Assembly: GCA_039583875.1 (NCBI GenBank)
Contig: CM077153.1
Coordinates: forward strand, 68,766,482-68,830,481
DNA from: Platanthera guangdongensis
Lineage: Eukaryota > Streptophyta > Magnoliopsida > Asparagales > Orchidaceae
DNA length: 64,000 nucleotides
Direction: 5' to 3'
The notes below the pieces were generated by a model. It did no database searches. It worked only from the letters and a program-made list of their open reading frames with translations, and was not told the DNA's origin. Made by a program: the position numbers and the translations under genes. Shown in pieces: positions 19,946 through 29,470 of this stretch (its first letter is position 1; the number at the start of each line of letters is the position of its first letter).

Positions 19946-22207
19946 TGCATCTCGCTACTCTTTCGTAAGTCATTGTCGTGATCTACTGGTCCGTCCCAGA
20001 TTCATCCCTAGAATGTGGACGATATGTAATTAAATTAGGTCAAATTAAGTAACGTGAATCAGTTCTCTGCAAAAGTTAATTTTTGACGGTTAAGTTAAAG
20101 AAAAATAACACTGAGTTGTCTGAATGGTACACCATTTAAGAATGTTGTCATGCAAAAGTTAATGAATGAAATTTTTGTAGGTGTCCCAATTGTTGATGAT
20201 AGCAAAATATTGTTGTCATTTGTCATAGGGGAACCTACAAAGATAAGGGCACTAAGAAAATGAAATAATAAAAAGTATATCATGATGCACAATATGAATA
20301 AAATAAATAACAACAAATTATCATCATCAAACTGCCAAATTATCATCATCATGAATGAATTAAATATTAACAAATTATCATCATGATGATCAAATTAGGT
20401 ACTTATCAGTATTATCATCCTAACAAAGTAATTATAAACTACAAAAATCACTTAGAGAAAACTACATAATGCATTTTGAAAGGGGAAAAAGCAAGTAAGA
20501 ACTCATCAAATGCAGGTTAGAAATTATTGGAAGAGAACCTAAGATTCTGATCAAATATTGCCTGCAACTATACTAAAATTACGAAAACAGGACAATACAT
20601 CCAATATTAAATCATATGAAAGTTGGCGCATGGCGCCTAGATTCATCATCAAATCCAATCACAAATTGAAACTTTTATTTATGTTAATTTTACACATGCT
20701 ATTGTCTTATTTAGTTGGAAAAATGCAAAAGAACCTATTAAGATAAGGCAACAGAACACACTCAAACCATCAAAAGTATGATCCCCTCAAACTTAAATAT
20801 ATATGCAAATCTTGATCATACACCTCAATTTATCATTCAATAAAAAGACAGGAGCCCCTTGATAGCAGCCAAACCAACTCAAATACAAAAATCGTAAGAG
20901 AAAGGCAAGGTAACGATAAGAGGAAAACCAGGATGCAGACAATGAATAAATTGAATACGAACAAATTATCATCATAACACTACCAAATTATCATCATGAA
21001 CAAAATAGACACTACTTGATTTTTTCAAAAAAAATGAAATTTTATAGAACAAATTCATCCGAACCAACTCAAAGAACCTATTAAGATAAGGCAACAGAAC
21101 ACACTCAAACCATCAAAAGTATGATCCACTCAAACTTAAATATGAATGCAAATCTTGATCATACACCTCAATTTATCATTCATTAAAAAGACAGGAGTCC
21201 CTTGATAGCAGCCAAACCAACTCAAAGACAAAAATCGTAAGAGGAAGGTAAGGCAACGAGAAGAGGAAGATCAGGATGCAGACAATGAATAAATTGAATA
21301 CTAACAAATTATCATCATAACACTACCAAATTATCATCATGAACAAAATAGAAACTACTTGATTTGTTCAAAAAATGAAATTTTATAGAACAAATTCATT
21401 TCAGCCCTTATGTGTAATTCCATTCATGGTATTGGAGAAGAAGAAGACAGTAGGTTGTTCAATAGTAAATGGGTGAGAGTGTTTGTAGGTTTGAAAAGTA
21501 GTAAAGTAAAACATTAATTTAAAGTACCCAGTCCGCATAGAAACATAGGGTGTTTGGAAGCATATGATTGTAACAACAATGATCAAACATCTCCCAAAAT
21601 AGTTAGGTTTTCCAGATACAAGAAAGTCGAATATTTCTAGTACCATTAAATTTATTTAGAAATTATTAAACTTCTTTGTAGTTTCAAAAAAAATTAGAAC
21701 GGAACTCCTTTGTGAAGTACTACTCAAATAATTTGACTTTTAACAATTCATTTATACACTAAATTAATCATCTTTGGTTATAATTCAAAAATTAGTAAGC
21801 AAATGAATAAGTAAATAATACTGAACTAAACAAAATCAGCACCAATAACAATAATTTTTTTGGACACACATAAGTAATAATAATTTAATGCAATGAAATC
21901 AATAAATAAAATGAGCTACAGAAAGAGCTGTTTGGATGATAATTATTCTTAGTCATTGTGAAAATTATGAATTGTTAAACGAATTGGTAGTGTGCTTTTC
22001 AACGTCTGACATTTGCTTTCTGTGTGGTCAATGAGTTGCAACTTTGGTTTGAATTTTTTTGGCTTAATTTAGTTGCTTCTTCAAACAACCACATTGTTTT
22101 TGAGTCAATAAAGAAATCTAATTTAATGTGATAGTTGTAGCATATGATGTGTTGGGAATCTAAAGAATGCAGAAATTGTGGTGGGCTCTCTCTCCATATG
22201 GTGAGTC
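19946..22207. other. AT-rich non-coding region with a tandem duplication
   Basis: No gene is supported. The text is rich in AAATTATCATCAT motifs (20318-20395, 20970, 21310). Its main structure is the 343-bp duplication listed separately. It could be intron or intergenic DNA. Confidence 0.45.
20731..21398. repeat. Tandem duplication, period 343 bp
   Basis: The unit starting GAACCTATTAAGATAAGG occurs at 20731 and again at 21074. The second copy is followed to about 21398 (AACAAATTCAT), where the first copy reads into the second. The copies differ by scattered substitutions and small indels (for example CCCCTCAAAC against CCACTCAAAC), so the duplication is not recent. Confidence 0.75.
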
Positions 22208-22210
22208 TTA

Positions 22211-22514
22211 GGCTCTGTTTGGCGCGGTTGTAGCGACTGGAGAAGCAATGGTGGGAAGCAGTGGTGGAATAATCAGCTGTTTTGCAGAGTGGTGGCAGAA
22301 TTTGTGAAACTGTTTAGAATAACAGCGTTTGCAGTGCTGTTTAATAATTTTATAAATATTATAAAAAACAAAATATTATAAAATATAAATTATATATAAC
22401 ATCTATATACATTTATAATATATAGCAATATTATATAATATTAAAGTAATAATAAATAACTATAATAATATATATAATATAATATTAATTTAATAATATA
22501 CAACTTATATATAC
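22211..22514. mobile_element. Tourist-like (PIF/Harbinger) MITE, left part
   Basis: The left terminal repeat is GGCTCTGTTTGGCGCGG, preceded by TTA (22208-22210). The right terminal repeat, read on the minus strand, is GACTCTGTTTGGCGCGG at 43397-43381, followed by TTA (43398-43400). A 3-bp TTA target duplication is the Harbinger signature. The arm is AT-rich with no ORF. The element is split at 22514/43130 by retrotransposon D; both parts together are about 0.57 kb. Confidence 0.82.
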
Positions 22515-23403
22515 TGTTGAAACCGGAATCCGATCTCCTGTGGAGTTCGACCCTTGGGGAAGGGGTGGTCTCGCGCCTACTTCGCTCCTGCAAGAAAAAC
22601 AACAAAGAAGGCAAGGAGAAACAGACACAAGGGCTCGGCAGGGAGGTCCCACCACAAACCCGGAAGATCTCTGAGCGCTTCCCCTCCTTAGCCAGAAGCC
22701 GAGCTAAGGTACCCTCAGAAAGCACTTGAAAACAGGAACAGGGAGGCACTCTCAGCGTGTCCTCTGAGGTACCCCTTGGGTCTTATTTATAGTTTTTGGA
22801 ATCTGAACTGCCAATAACCAGAAGAACTGACCTGAAATCACCAAAAAGCCCTTGGTTGAGTCTGCCAACAGCCAAGCTCCGCTGTTCCGAACGGCTATGC
22901 GCAGTCCAACCTGGTCTGTCAACAGCGTGGCACCGCTGTTCTGAACAGCTATTCGCACCCGTGGGACGGGCCAGCCCGCCATCCATCCCTCTCCGCGAGA
23001 GGCGGGCGCGACCTGGTTCTAGCGGCTCGCCTATTCTTCTCGGGCGAACGCGAGCCGGACCGCCGCGACCAGCCAGTCCTTTGCCGGGGCGGATAGGAGA
23101 CCAGGTCGCGTATAGGGGGGGAGGGTTGGCGGCCATTATGACCCTCGAACGGCTCGCAGACCGCGGGTCGCCGAGCCTATCAGCGAGTACTGGCTCGACG
23201 ATCGGCGCCCCCCGCTCTGGTCGACGATTCTCTGAGCGAGCGGGAGGGACAGGGGAGCCGTCTCGCCTGGCTCGCTCGCCTGAGGTGAGCGGAAGCGGAC
23301 CAGCCCCTTGTCGCGTGTCTGCTTGTCGCTTGGGTGCGGGTCGCGGGACTGGGTCCGCTCGATCTTCCTGTTGGGGCCCGCTCGACGAACACGGGGTTGT
23401 ACA
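22515..23403 (-). repeat. 3' LTR of element D (889 bp)
   Basis: Plus-strand text from TGTTGAAACCGG to GGGTTGTACA. It carries a minus-strand TATA box (CTATAAATAAGA, 22781-22792). About 27 differences from the 42243-43129 copy by eye. The adjoining AAAAAGAGCGGGGATTG (minus strand, to about 23420) is a plausible polypurine tract. Confidence 0.9.
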
Positions 23404-23520
23404 CAATCCCCGCTCTTTTTGAGCTTGATACAATCTCGGAAAGAATCATCCAACCCGCGTGTTCGGCGAGTACTGTGCTGAGCTGGCAGGGAATCTTCTG
23501 GTGGGGCCCCACTATTCGGC

Positions 23521-23530
23521 TATAAATATA
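23521..23530 (+). promoter_or_regulatory. TATA box of antisense gene 1 in element D
   Basis: TATAAATATA lies 63-72 bases before the ATG at 23593 and outside the LTR (which ends at 23403). A start about 30 bases downstream would give a short leader. Confidence 0.65.
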
Positions 23531-23592
23531 CCACTGAGCCCAGGGGGGTCTCCCCAGATCATCTCGTTTTTCAACCGGACTGCAGCCTCCCG

Positions 23593-24568
23593 ATGCCGGT
23601 TAGCGAAGAGGTGCGAGCCCGCCTGGCGGCCGCGGGCCAGAGAACTCGGGAGGAGGCCCTCGAGGCCGCTCCTTGGTTAGCGCGTGGGTCTCCCGGCCCT
23701 CTCTTCAGGCCGGTGAAGGGGAAGACCGTGAGGCGGTCCCCGGCGAATAACTTCTCGGGTTCCAGCTCGGCGGCTGGTGATGAGGTCGCTTCTGAGGTAC
23801 GCGACCTCCCCCCTCGGCTTGTTGCTACGTTTCTGACCCCTCGTCTTGCAGGCACAGCATCGTGAAGGCGAGGAGGACGGGGGGGAGGATCGCCCCCCTC
23901 CCTTGTCGTCTGAGAGGGCTGGTAGTCCCTCAGGTCTGGACCGCCCACCCCCGGATACCCCTCGCCCGCCAGTTCCCCCCGGACTAGGGAAATCTCTCGC
24001 GGCCCTCGAGGGGGAACCCTTTCAGGGTCGGCCGGGCTCCTCTCGTCCTTCCATCGGCATGGACGACGTGCCAACCCCTGGTAAGCTCCGGGTCAGTGCT
24101 TGCCTTGCTCTCGCTCGTTCCTTCTGAATTGTCCCTTTTGCAGGCTACAACATGATCTCCTCTGAAACGGAGATGAGCGAAGGGTACTCGCTTCCGCCTG
24201 ACGTGGAGGGCGTTTCAGATTACCTAGGCGACCCGGCTGATGCGGCGGGGATGAAGAGGCAGGTGACGCGGTTGTTCCAGAAACACACTCTGCTGCTTCA
24301 GGAGCTCGTGAAGAGGGTCGACCAAGACAAGGCCGACACCGAGGCTCGGCTCGCGGCCCTGGAAGGGGCCCCGCGCGCTGCAGAAGGTGGCGAGGTCACC
24401 TCGCCTGGCGTGCACATTACGCGGGCCGAGGAGCGCCTGAGGAGTGCCTCGGAGCAAGTTGGTCTGGCCCAGCAGGAGCTGGTGGCGGTGCGCGACTATC
24501 ACTATCCTCGCGTGCCGCCGCGATCCGTAACGCAACGGCGGGGCAGGTGGAAGTGGATCCAGTACTGA
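23593..24568 (+). CDS. Antisense gene 1 of element D: three exons, 285-aa coiled-coil protein of unknown function
   Basis: Exons proposed at 23593-23796, 23852-24080 and 24144-24568. Intron 1 (GTACGCG...TTGCAG, 55 bp) is phase 0. Intron 2 (GTAAGCTC...TTTGCAG, 63 bp) is phase 1. The three exons total 858 nt and join without frame loss to the TGA at 24566-24568. Exon 1 (MPVSEEVRARL) is rich in Ala and Arg. Exon 2 is acidic and Pro-rich. Exon 3 has a heptad-like region (KRQVTRLFQKHTLLLQELVK and EERLRSASEQVGLAQQELVA). I know no function for it. The gene is opposite in strand to gag-pol and starts about 190 bases from the 3' LTR. The introns are short for plants, so RNA evidence would be needed to settle the model. 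The last 20 residues may be noise if another intron exists. Confidence 0.6.
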
Positions 24569-25062
24569 TCCACCCTTCCTTCTCCCCGCCCGCGGGATAT
24601 CGCCGGGTTGCTACTATTTCAAAGTTATCCTGTATCTATAACGATTTGCAACCCTCTTTGCCCGCCTATGGGCCTAACTTTCTGCTGCTGATGTATGTTG
24701 AAATTACCATGTTGTTGCTTTTATTCTCCGCGGGGCGGGCTCGAGGGTACTCGCGTACTTTGCTCGCCCTCCCTCTGGGGGGGAGGGCAGGTCAGGGAAT
24801 GGATTCGCTCTACCCGCCCTGCCGATCGGGGCGGGGGCGAGCCGAGGGGCTCGCCAGCCGGGAGTCTCCCCGACTCGCGCGGAATCCCGGGCGGGTGCGG
24901 GCCGAGACTCGCCCGCTCAAGTCCTGCGCGGATGCGGCAGGGCGAGAACCGCGCCTGATCGGCCTTGGCGGTGCGGTTGCGCGCCGGGAAGTCGAACCGT
25001 CGGGCTGATTTTTGCTACACGCACCCCTTCATCCGGCGGGAAATTTCCCGCCCTTTCTTTCT
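24569..25062. other. Spacer between the two antisense genes of element D
   Basis: After the TGA there is a 150-base, less GC-rich stretch resembling a 3' untranslated region. Then come 250 bases of very GC-rich text (GGGCGGGCTCGAGGG and similar), leading to the next TATA box. No gene is seen. Confidence 0.45.
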
Positions 25063-25065
25063 CCC

Positions 25066-25075
25066 TATAAATAGG
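25066..25075 (+). promoter_or_regulatory. TATA box of antisense gene 2 in element D
   Basis: TATAAATAGG follows a CCCTTTCTTTCTCCC tract and lies about 120 bases before the ATG at 25197. Confidence 0.7.
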
Positions 25076-25196
25076 CCTTGCCGGCTCTTATTCTCTCACC
25101 GGTTCAAAACACTCTCCCGCTTCCTGCTCTCCGCGAATCACGGCTCGTGCTCGCCTTCTGGATCTGTCTCGCACGTTTGGCGGCAATTCGGTGGAA

Positions 25197-27097
25197 ATGG
25201 GCGGTGGCGGCGGCGATGCGGACGGGCGAAGAAAGTGCGTCTGGACCTTCTCAGAGCACGATTTTCCTCACGCCGTCATCTCGGAGCGCGAGTACCTGGA
25301 TGACCTCGGCGACCACGTCCCGCCGGGCTTTTCGGCGAGACGGCCCGGGGAAGGAGAAAAGATCAACGATCTATCCAGGGACGAGCTCGCCATACCCCTG
25401 GCTCACTTTGAGGTGGGTCTGCGACTTCCCCTGTGGCCTGAGGTACGCCAAGTGCTGAAGTACTTCGGGGTCGTCCTTGGTCAGATGACCCCGAACTCCA
25501 TAGCTGTTATGGTGGGGTTCGCCTGCTTTCTGCGAGAGGAGCGAGTCGAGTTCAGTCTCGCAGTTTTCCGGAAGCTATTCTCCTTCCGGGCGAACCGGGA
25601 CGGGACCGCCTATTTCTCCAGCGCCCACCTCAAGGTGCGGGAGACCGTAAATAAGAGTCACAACTGGCTCAAAAAGTTCCTGTTCGTCAAGGGGGATTTT
25701 GGCAACGTCCCCTTCTCGCCGGTGCAGCTCAGCGAGGCGAGTTACCGCCCGCCCAGCCTAGGGGGCCACGAGGCCGACTTGTGTGGGTTCTTCGTCGGGA
25801 AGAACTTCGAGGTCGCGTACTTGCGTCGCAACCTTGATGACCTTGTTGTCGTCCCACCAGGGGGAGGTTTGCCACTCTCCACTGCTTTGTCCTCTTTTTC
25901 CTTCTTTAGATTCACCCTCTCTTCTTGACAGGAGAGCGGGACGTCCCCCTTCATCCCCCCTACGAGAGTGCTCGGCTTGCCCCCGGGGTCCTCGCCCGAT
26001 CCCAGGCCGCAGACGCCGCTCAGCGCGATGCCCCGTCGGTCCCTGCCAAGAAGCGGCCGGGCGGCGGACAGCCCGCTCCCCCGCCCAAGATGGCGAAGAC
26101 TACGGGGCAGCAGCCCGCCGGTGGCCAAAGAAAAGGCAAGGCCCCGGCGGTTCTTCCGGCCGAGGGTTCCCCCCCTATGGTCGCCTCGTCCAGTGACGCC
26201 CCCGGCGGGGCGACAGGCACTTCCGGGCCGCCGGACGGGTCGCAACCTTCCGCGAAGCCGGTGCCAAGAGGGCATCGCAATTTTGGCTATGGCGAGAAAC
26301 CCCTGGACGAGCTTGGTGCCTCGCTGCTGTCATGGGACAAGAAGTCAAATCGCGCAGTAGTCTCGACCCTGTTGCCGAGTTGGCTGGAGCAGGACACCAT
26401 CGGTGGGGAGGCTTACAACTTCTCGTTCGGCCTCTACTCGCGAGAGGACGCCGCTATCTACGACAAAGAGGCGACGCGAGTACTGGTTCACGAGAGCGCG
26501 CGGGCCCAGCTGCGCGGCCTGGAGCTAGCCCATATGGTCGGGAGGCACTGCACCCAGCTGGAGCGGAACGCCACCTCCCTCAAGAAGTTGGCGGACGAGA
26601 TGGAGGAGGCCCGAAAGCTTGCTCAGGAGGACGCGGATCTTCAGAGGAGACGGGCCGACGCGGCTGAGGAGACCCTCGCGCAGTACCTGGGTGGGGTGGT
26701 ACGTGTTCACCCTCAATAACCGCCCCTTCTCGCGAATCCACCTCACGATTCTCTCTCCTTTCCCCAGGACGCGGCGACGGCGAGCCGGATGGGTGCCGAG
26801 ATCGCCACCCTTGGTCAGGGCAAATCGGCGCTGGAGGCGCGGGTACGCGAGCTGGAGGCCGCCGCCGCTGTCCCTCCGCCAGATAACAGGGGATGCCCGC
26901 TCGAACACCACTCTGGCTACGAGTTGGAGGTGCTGATGCAAAAGAACGCCGCCAGCGCCGCGAAGTACACGATGCAGATGCTGCGACGCGCGGATCTCCT
27001 CAAGAGCGAGGCGGCGGAACTCTCGGCGGGCGACGTGGTGCCGGCGCTGTTCCTTCCCGTGCCGGACCCCGGGGATAAGTCTTTCCAGCACATTTAG
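25197..27097 (+). CDS. Antisense gene 2 of element D: three exons, 588-aa Transposase_28-like protein
   Basis: Exons proposed at 25197-25866, 25932-26698 and 26768-27097. Intron 1 (GAG/GTTTGCC ... TTGACAG, 65 bp) is phase 1. Intron 2 (GTACGTGT ... TCCCCAG, 69 bp) is phase 0. Exons total 1767 nt and end in TAG. Residues about 60-170 (HFEVGLRLPLWPEVRQVLKY, MTPNSIAVMVGFACFLRE, FRKLFSFRANRDGTAYFSS, WLKKFLFVKGDF) follow the pattern of the plant 'putative gypsy type transposon' family, Pfam Transposase_28. A Pro/Ala/Lys-rich linker follows, then a long coiled coil (LERNATSLKKLADEMEEARK through RVRELEAAA). The family is common in plant genomes and its role is unknown; no catalytic residues can be assigned. 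The gene lies opposite to gag-pol between integrase and the 3' LTR, where antisense ORFs are known in some Tat elements. Confidence 0.72.
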
Positions 27098-27638
27098 GAC
27101 TTCTCGCCCCGGATCTCGCGTCGCCCCCGCTTCTTTGACATTTGTTTATTAGGTGTATACACTATGTACTTTTTGTCGTTTGAGATGTAAGCGCGGGCCG
27201 CCTATACTTTCTGATTTTCGTCTATTAATGCTCTTATAAATGCTTCCCCACTCGTTACTTACGCCCGTCTGCTGTCATTGCGCGATGTAATTTTTCCGTT
27301 TTCGCGCTCGCTGCCGCTCACCTCGCGTTGCGTCGACGAGGTCGTATGCCTACGAATTCGGCTTAGGAGTCATAGGAGGCCCGGCAGGTCGTCCCGCTGT
27401 GGGCGACCTGCATCAGCGGCGCGGCCTCCGCTGCCGAGGCTACTCGCTGACCAAACGAGGCGAGGCGGCTCGCTGTTTGCCCGAGACATCAGATTCCTTG
27501 CGGGTCGACCCCTTTGCGACGCGACCCGGGTTCTCGCCTCCTTCCGGTCGCCAATCTGGGGGCTGGGTGGTTATGCTAGACCCCCCCCCCCCCCCTTCGG
27601 CTAATCTTCGCGACTCCAATCCATTATTAACACCACTT
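27098..27638. other. Downstream region of antisense gene 2
   Basis: TTTGTTTATTAGG, AATGCTCTTATAAATGC and similar AT-rich motifs (27135-27245) fit a 3' untranslated region and polyadenylation signals. GC-rich sequence and a run of 15 C (27581-27595) follow. No separate gene is supported. Confidence 0.45.
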
Positions 27639-28438
27639 GAGTAGTTTCCGGCCCTGCCGGCTAGGTGGGAGCCTGGCAGCGTGATTCGCTCTGGGTCGTA
27701 AACTACTGTCATCGAGTGACTTCCGGCCCTGCCAGCTAGGTGAGAGCCTGGCAGCGGGATCTTCTCGAGGCCAAGGATGACACCGAGTGACTTCCTGCCC
27801 TGCCAGCTAGGTGAGAGTCTGGCAGCGGGATCTTCTCGGGGTCCAAACACATTCCATCGAGTGACTTCCGGCCCTGCCGGCTAGGTGAGAGCCTGACAGC
27901 GGGATCTTCTCGAGGTCAAGGATGACACCGAGTGACTTCCGGCCCTGCCAGCTAGGTGAGAGCCTGGCAGCGGGATCTTCTCGGGGTCCAAACACATTCC
28001 ATCGAGTGACTTCCGGCCCTGCCAGCTAGGTGAGAGCCTGACAGCGGGATCTTCTCGAGGTCAAGGATGACACCGAGTGACTTCCGGCCCTGCCAGCTAG
28101 GTGAGAGCCTGGCAGCGGGATCTTCTCGGGGTCCAAACACATTCCATCGAGTGACTTCCGGCCCTGCCAGCTAGGTGAGAGCCTGGCAGCGGGATCTTCT
28201 CGAGGCCAAGGATGACACCGAGTGACTTCCGGCCCTGCCAGCTAGGTGAGAGCCTGGCAGCGGGATCTTCTCGGGTTCCAAACACATTCCATCGAGTGAC
28301 TTCCGGCCCTGCGAGCTAGGTGAGAGCCTGGCAGCGGGATCTTCTCGAGGACAAGGATGACACCGAGTGACTTCCGGCCCTGCCAGCTAGGTGAGAGCCT
28401 GGCAGCGGGATCTTCTCGGGGTCCAAACACATTCCAAT
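27639..28438. repeat. Tandem array with alternating 71/74-bp monomers (145-bp higher-order unit)
   Basis: The landmark GAGTGACTTCC recurs at 27714, 27785, 27859, 27930, 28004 and on to 28365, with spacings alternating 71 and 74. A diverged first unit starts at 27639. Monomer types differ at the end: one ends with AAGGATGACACC, the other with CCAAACACATTCCATC. Each contains the inverted pair CTGCCAG...CTGGCAG. About 11 monomers. The array sits just after the pol stop in element D. Confidence 0.92.
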
Positions 28439-28514
28439 TCTCTATGCAGGCTGGCTATGACCGTACTGGAGCGTTTGAAGAAATTTATTATAATGAAAGT
28501 GTCACTTACATGCT

Positions 28515-29470
28515 TTAGGGGAAAAAACGCTTCAAGTCGTCACCACTCCAGGTGTGACTCAGGGTCTCGCCCTCTACATTTTGGAGTCGATAGCCTCCTG
28601 ACTTTAGAGCTTCCTTAATAAATGGTCCCTCCCAGCTGGGATTGAGCTTCCCTATGGATGCCGACCTCCCTGCCGCATCCACCTTCTTCAGCACCAAGTC
28701 TCCTTCCACGAACTGCTTGACCCTGACATGTTTGTCAAAGTATTTGGTCATCCTTCTTTTTACCTCCTCCTGTCGGACAGCCGAAAGGTCCCTCAATTAT
28801 TCCACCATGTCAAGGGAGAGTCTCAGCTCCTCCTCGTTCTCGGCTTGCCATTCCTCTCGGCCCTCTTTGGCCGCCCCGACTCGCGGCGTTTGGACTTCAA
28901 ATTCCACGGGGAGCACCGCCTCGCACCCATGGGAGAGCTTGAAGGGGGTCTCCCCTGTAGCCGTGTTGGGGGTGGTTCTTAGGGCCCAAAGAACTGTGGG
29001 AAGCTGCTTCACCCAGCTCCCCTTCAAATTCTCCACCTTCTTCTTGAGGAGGTTGACGATGATCTTGTTCGCGGTCTTCACCTGCCCGTTGCTCCTGGGG
29101 TGATGAACCGAGGCGAACCTGAGGTCGATCCCAAGCTGCTCGCAAAAGCTGGTGAATTCGGCACTGGCGAACTGGGGCCCGTTGTCCGTGACGATGGCCT
29201 GGGGCAGCCCATGGCGACAGATGATCTCCCCCCAAACAAAGTTCCTGATCGCCTGGGAGGTCACCTTGGCCAGTGCCTTCACCTCCATCCACTTCGAGAA
29301 GTAGTCAATCATCACTAGGAGGAACCTTCTCTGACCGCTGGCTTGGGGAAACGGCCCAACCAAATCCATTCCCCAGATTGCGAAGGGCCAGGGGGCCGTG
29401 ATACTCCTGAGTCGTTGGGCCGGCTGTAGCTGAAGAGGGGCAAACAGCTGGCACTTATGACATCTTCTTG
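28515..29470 (-). pseudogene. Integrase core and C-terminus of element D (Lys at the third catalytic site)
   Basis: The core shows GMDLVGPF, DYFSKWMEVKAL, the second Asp in VTDNGPQFAS, then RSNGQVKTANK where the usual Glu is replaced by Lys (AAG; 29076-29078 on the plus strand). Element A keeps Glu at this place. A stop at 28797-28799 (Glu codon changed to TAA in DMVE/LRDL) separates the last 93 residues, which end GDDLKRFFP at 28515. Missing the third acidic residue should abolish strand transfer by analogy with other DDE integrases. Confidence 0.85.

Noticed and set aside
22515..23403. Solo LTR
   Set aside because: The matching TATAC flanks at 22510 and 43130 show that it is the 3' LTR of element D.
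22796..23422. 208-codon plus-strand and 216-codon minus-strand ORFs in the element D LTR
   Set aside because: They lie wholly in the LTR, recur in the other copy with breaks and show no domain.
23571..24074. 167-codon minus-strand ORF in the 3' region of element D
   Set aside because: GC-rich shadow of antisense gene 1; the plus-strand model has splice signals and a promoter.
27639..28438. Repeat array that could be mistaken for a CRISPR array
   Set aside because: Repeats are directly adjacent 71/74-bp monomers with no unique spacers, in a plant retrotransposon.
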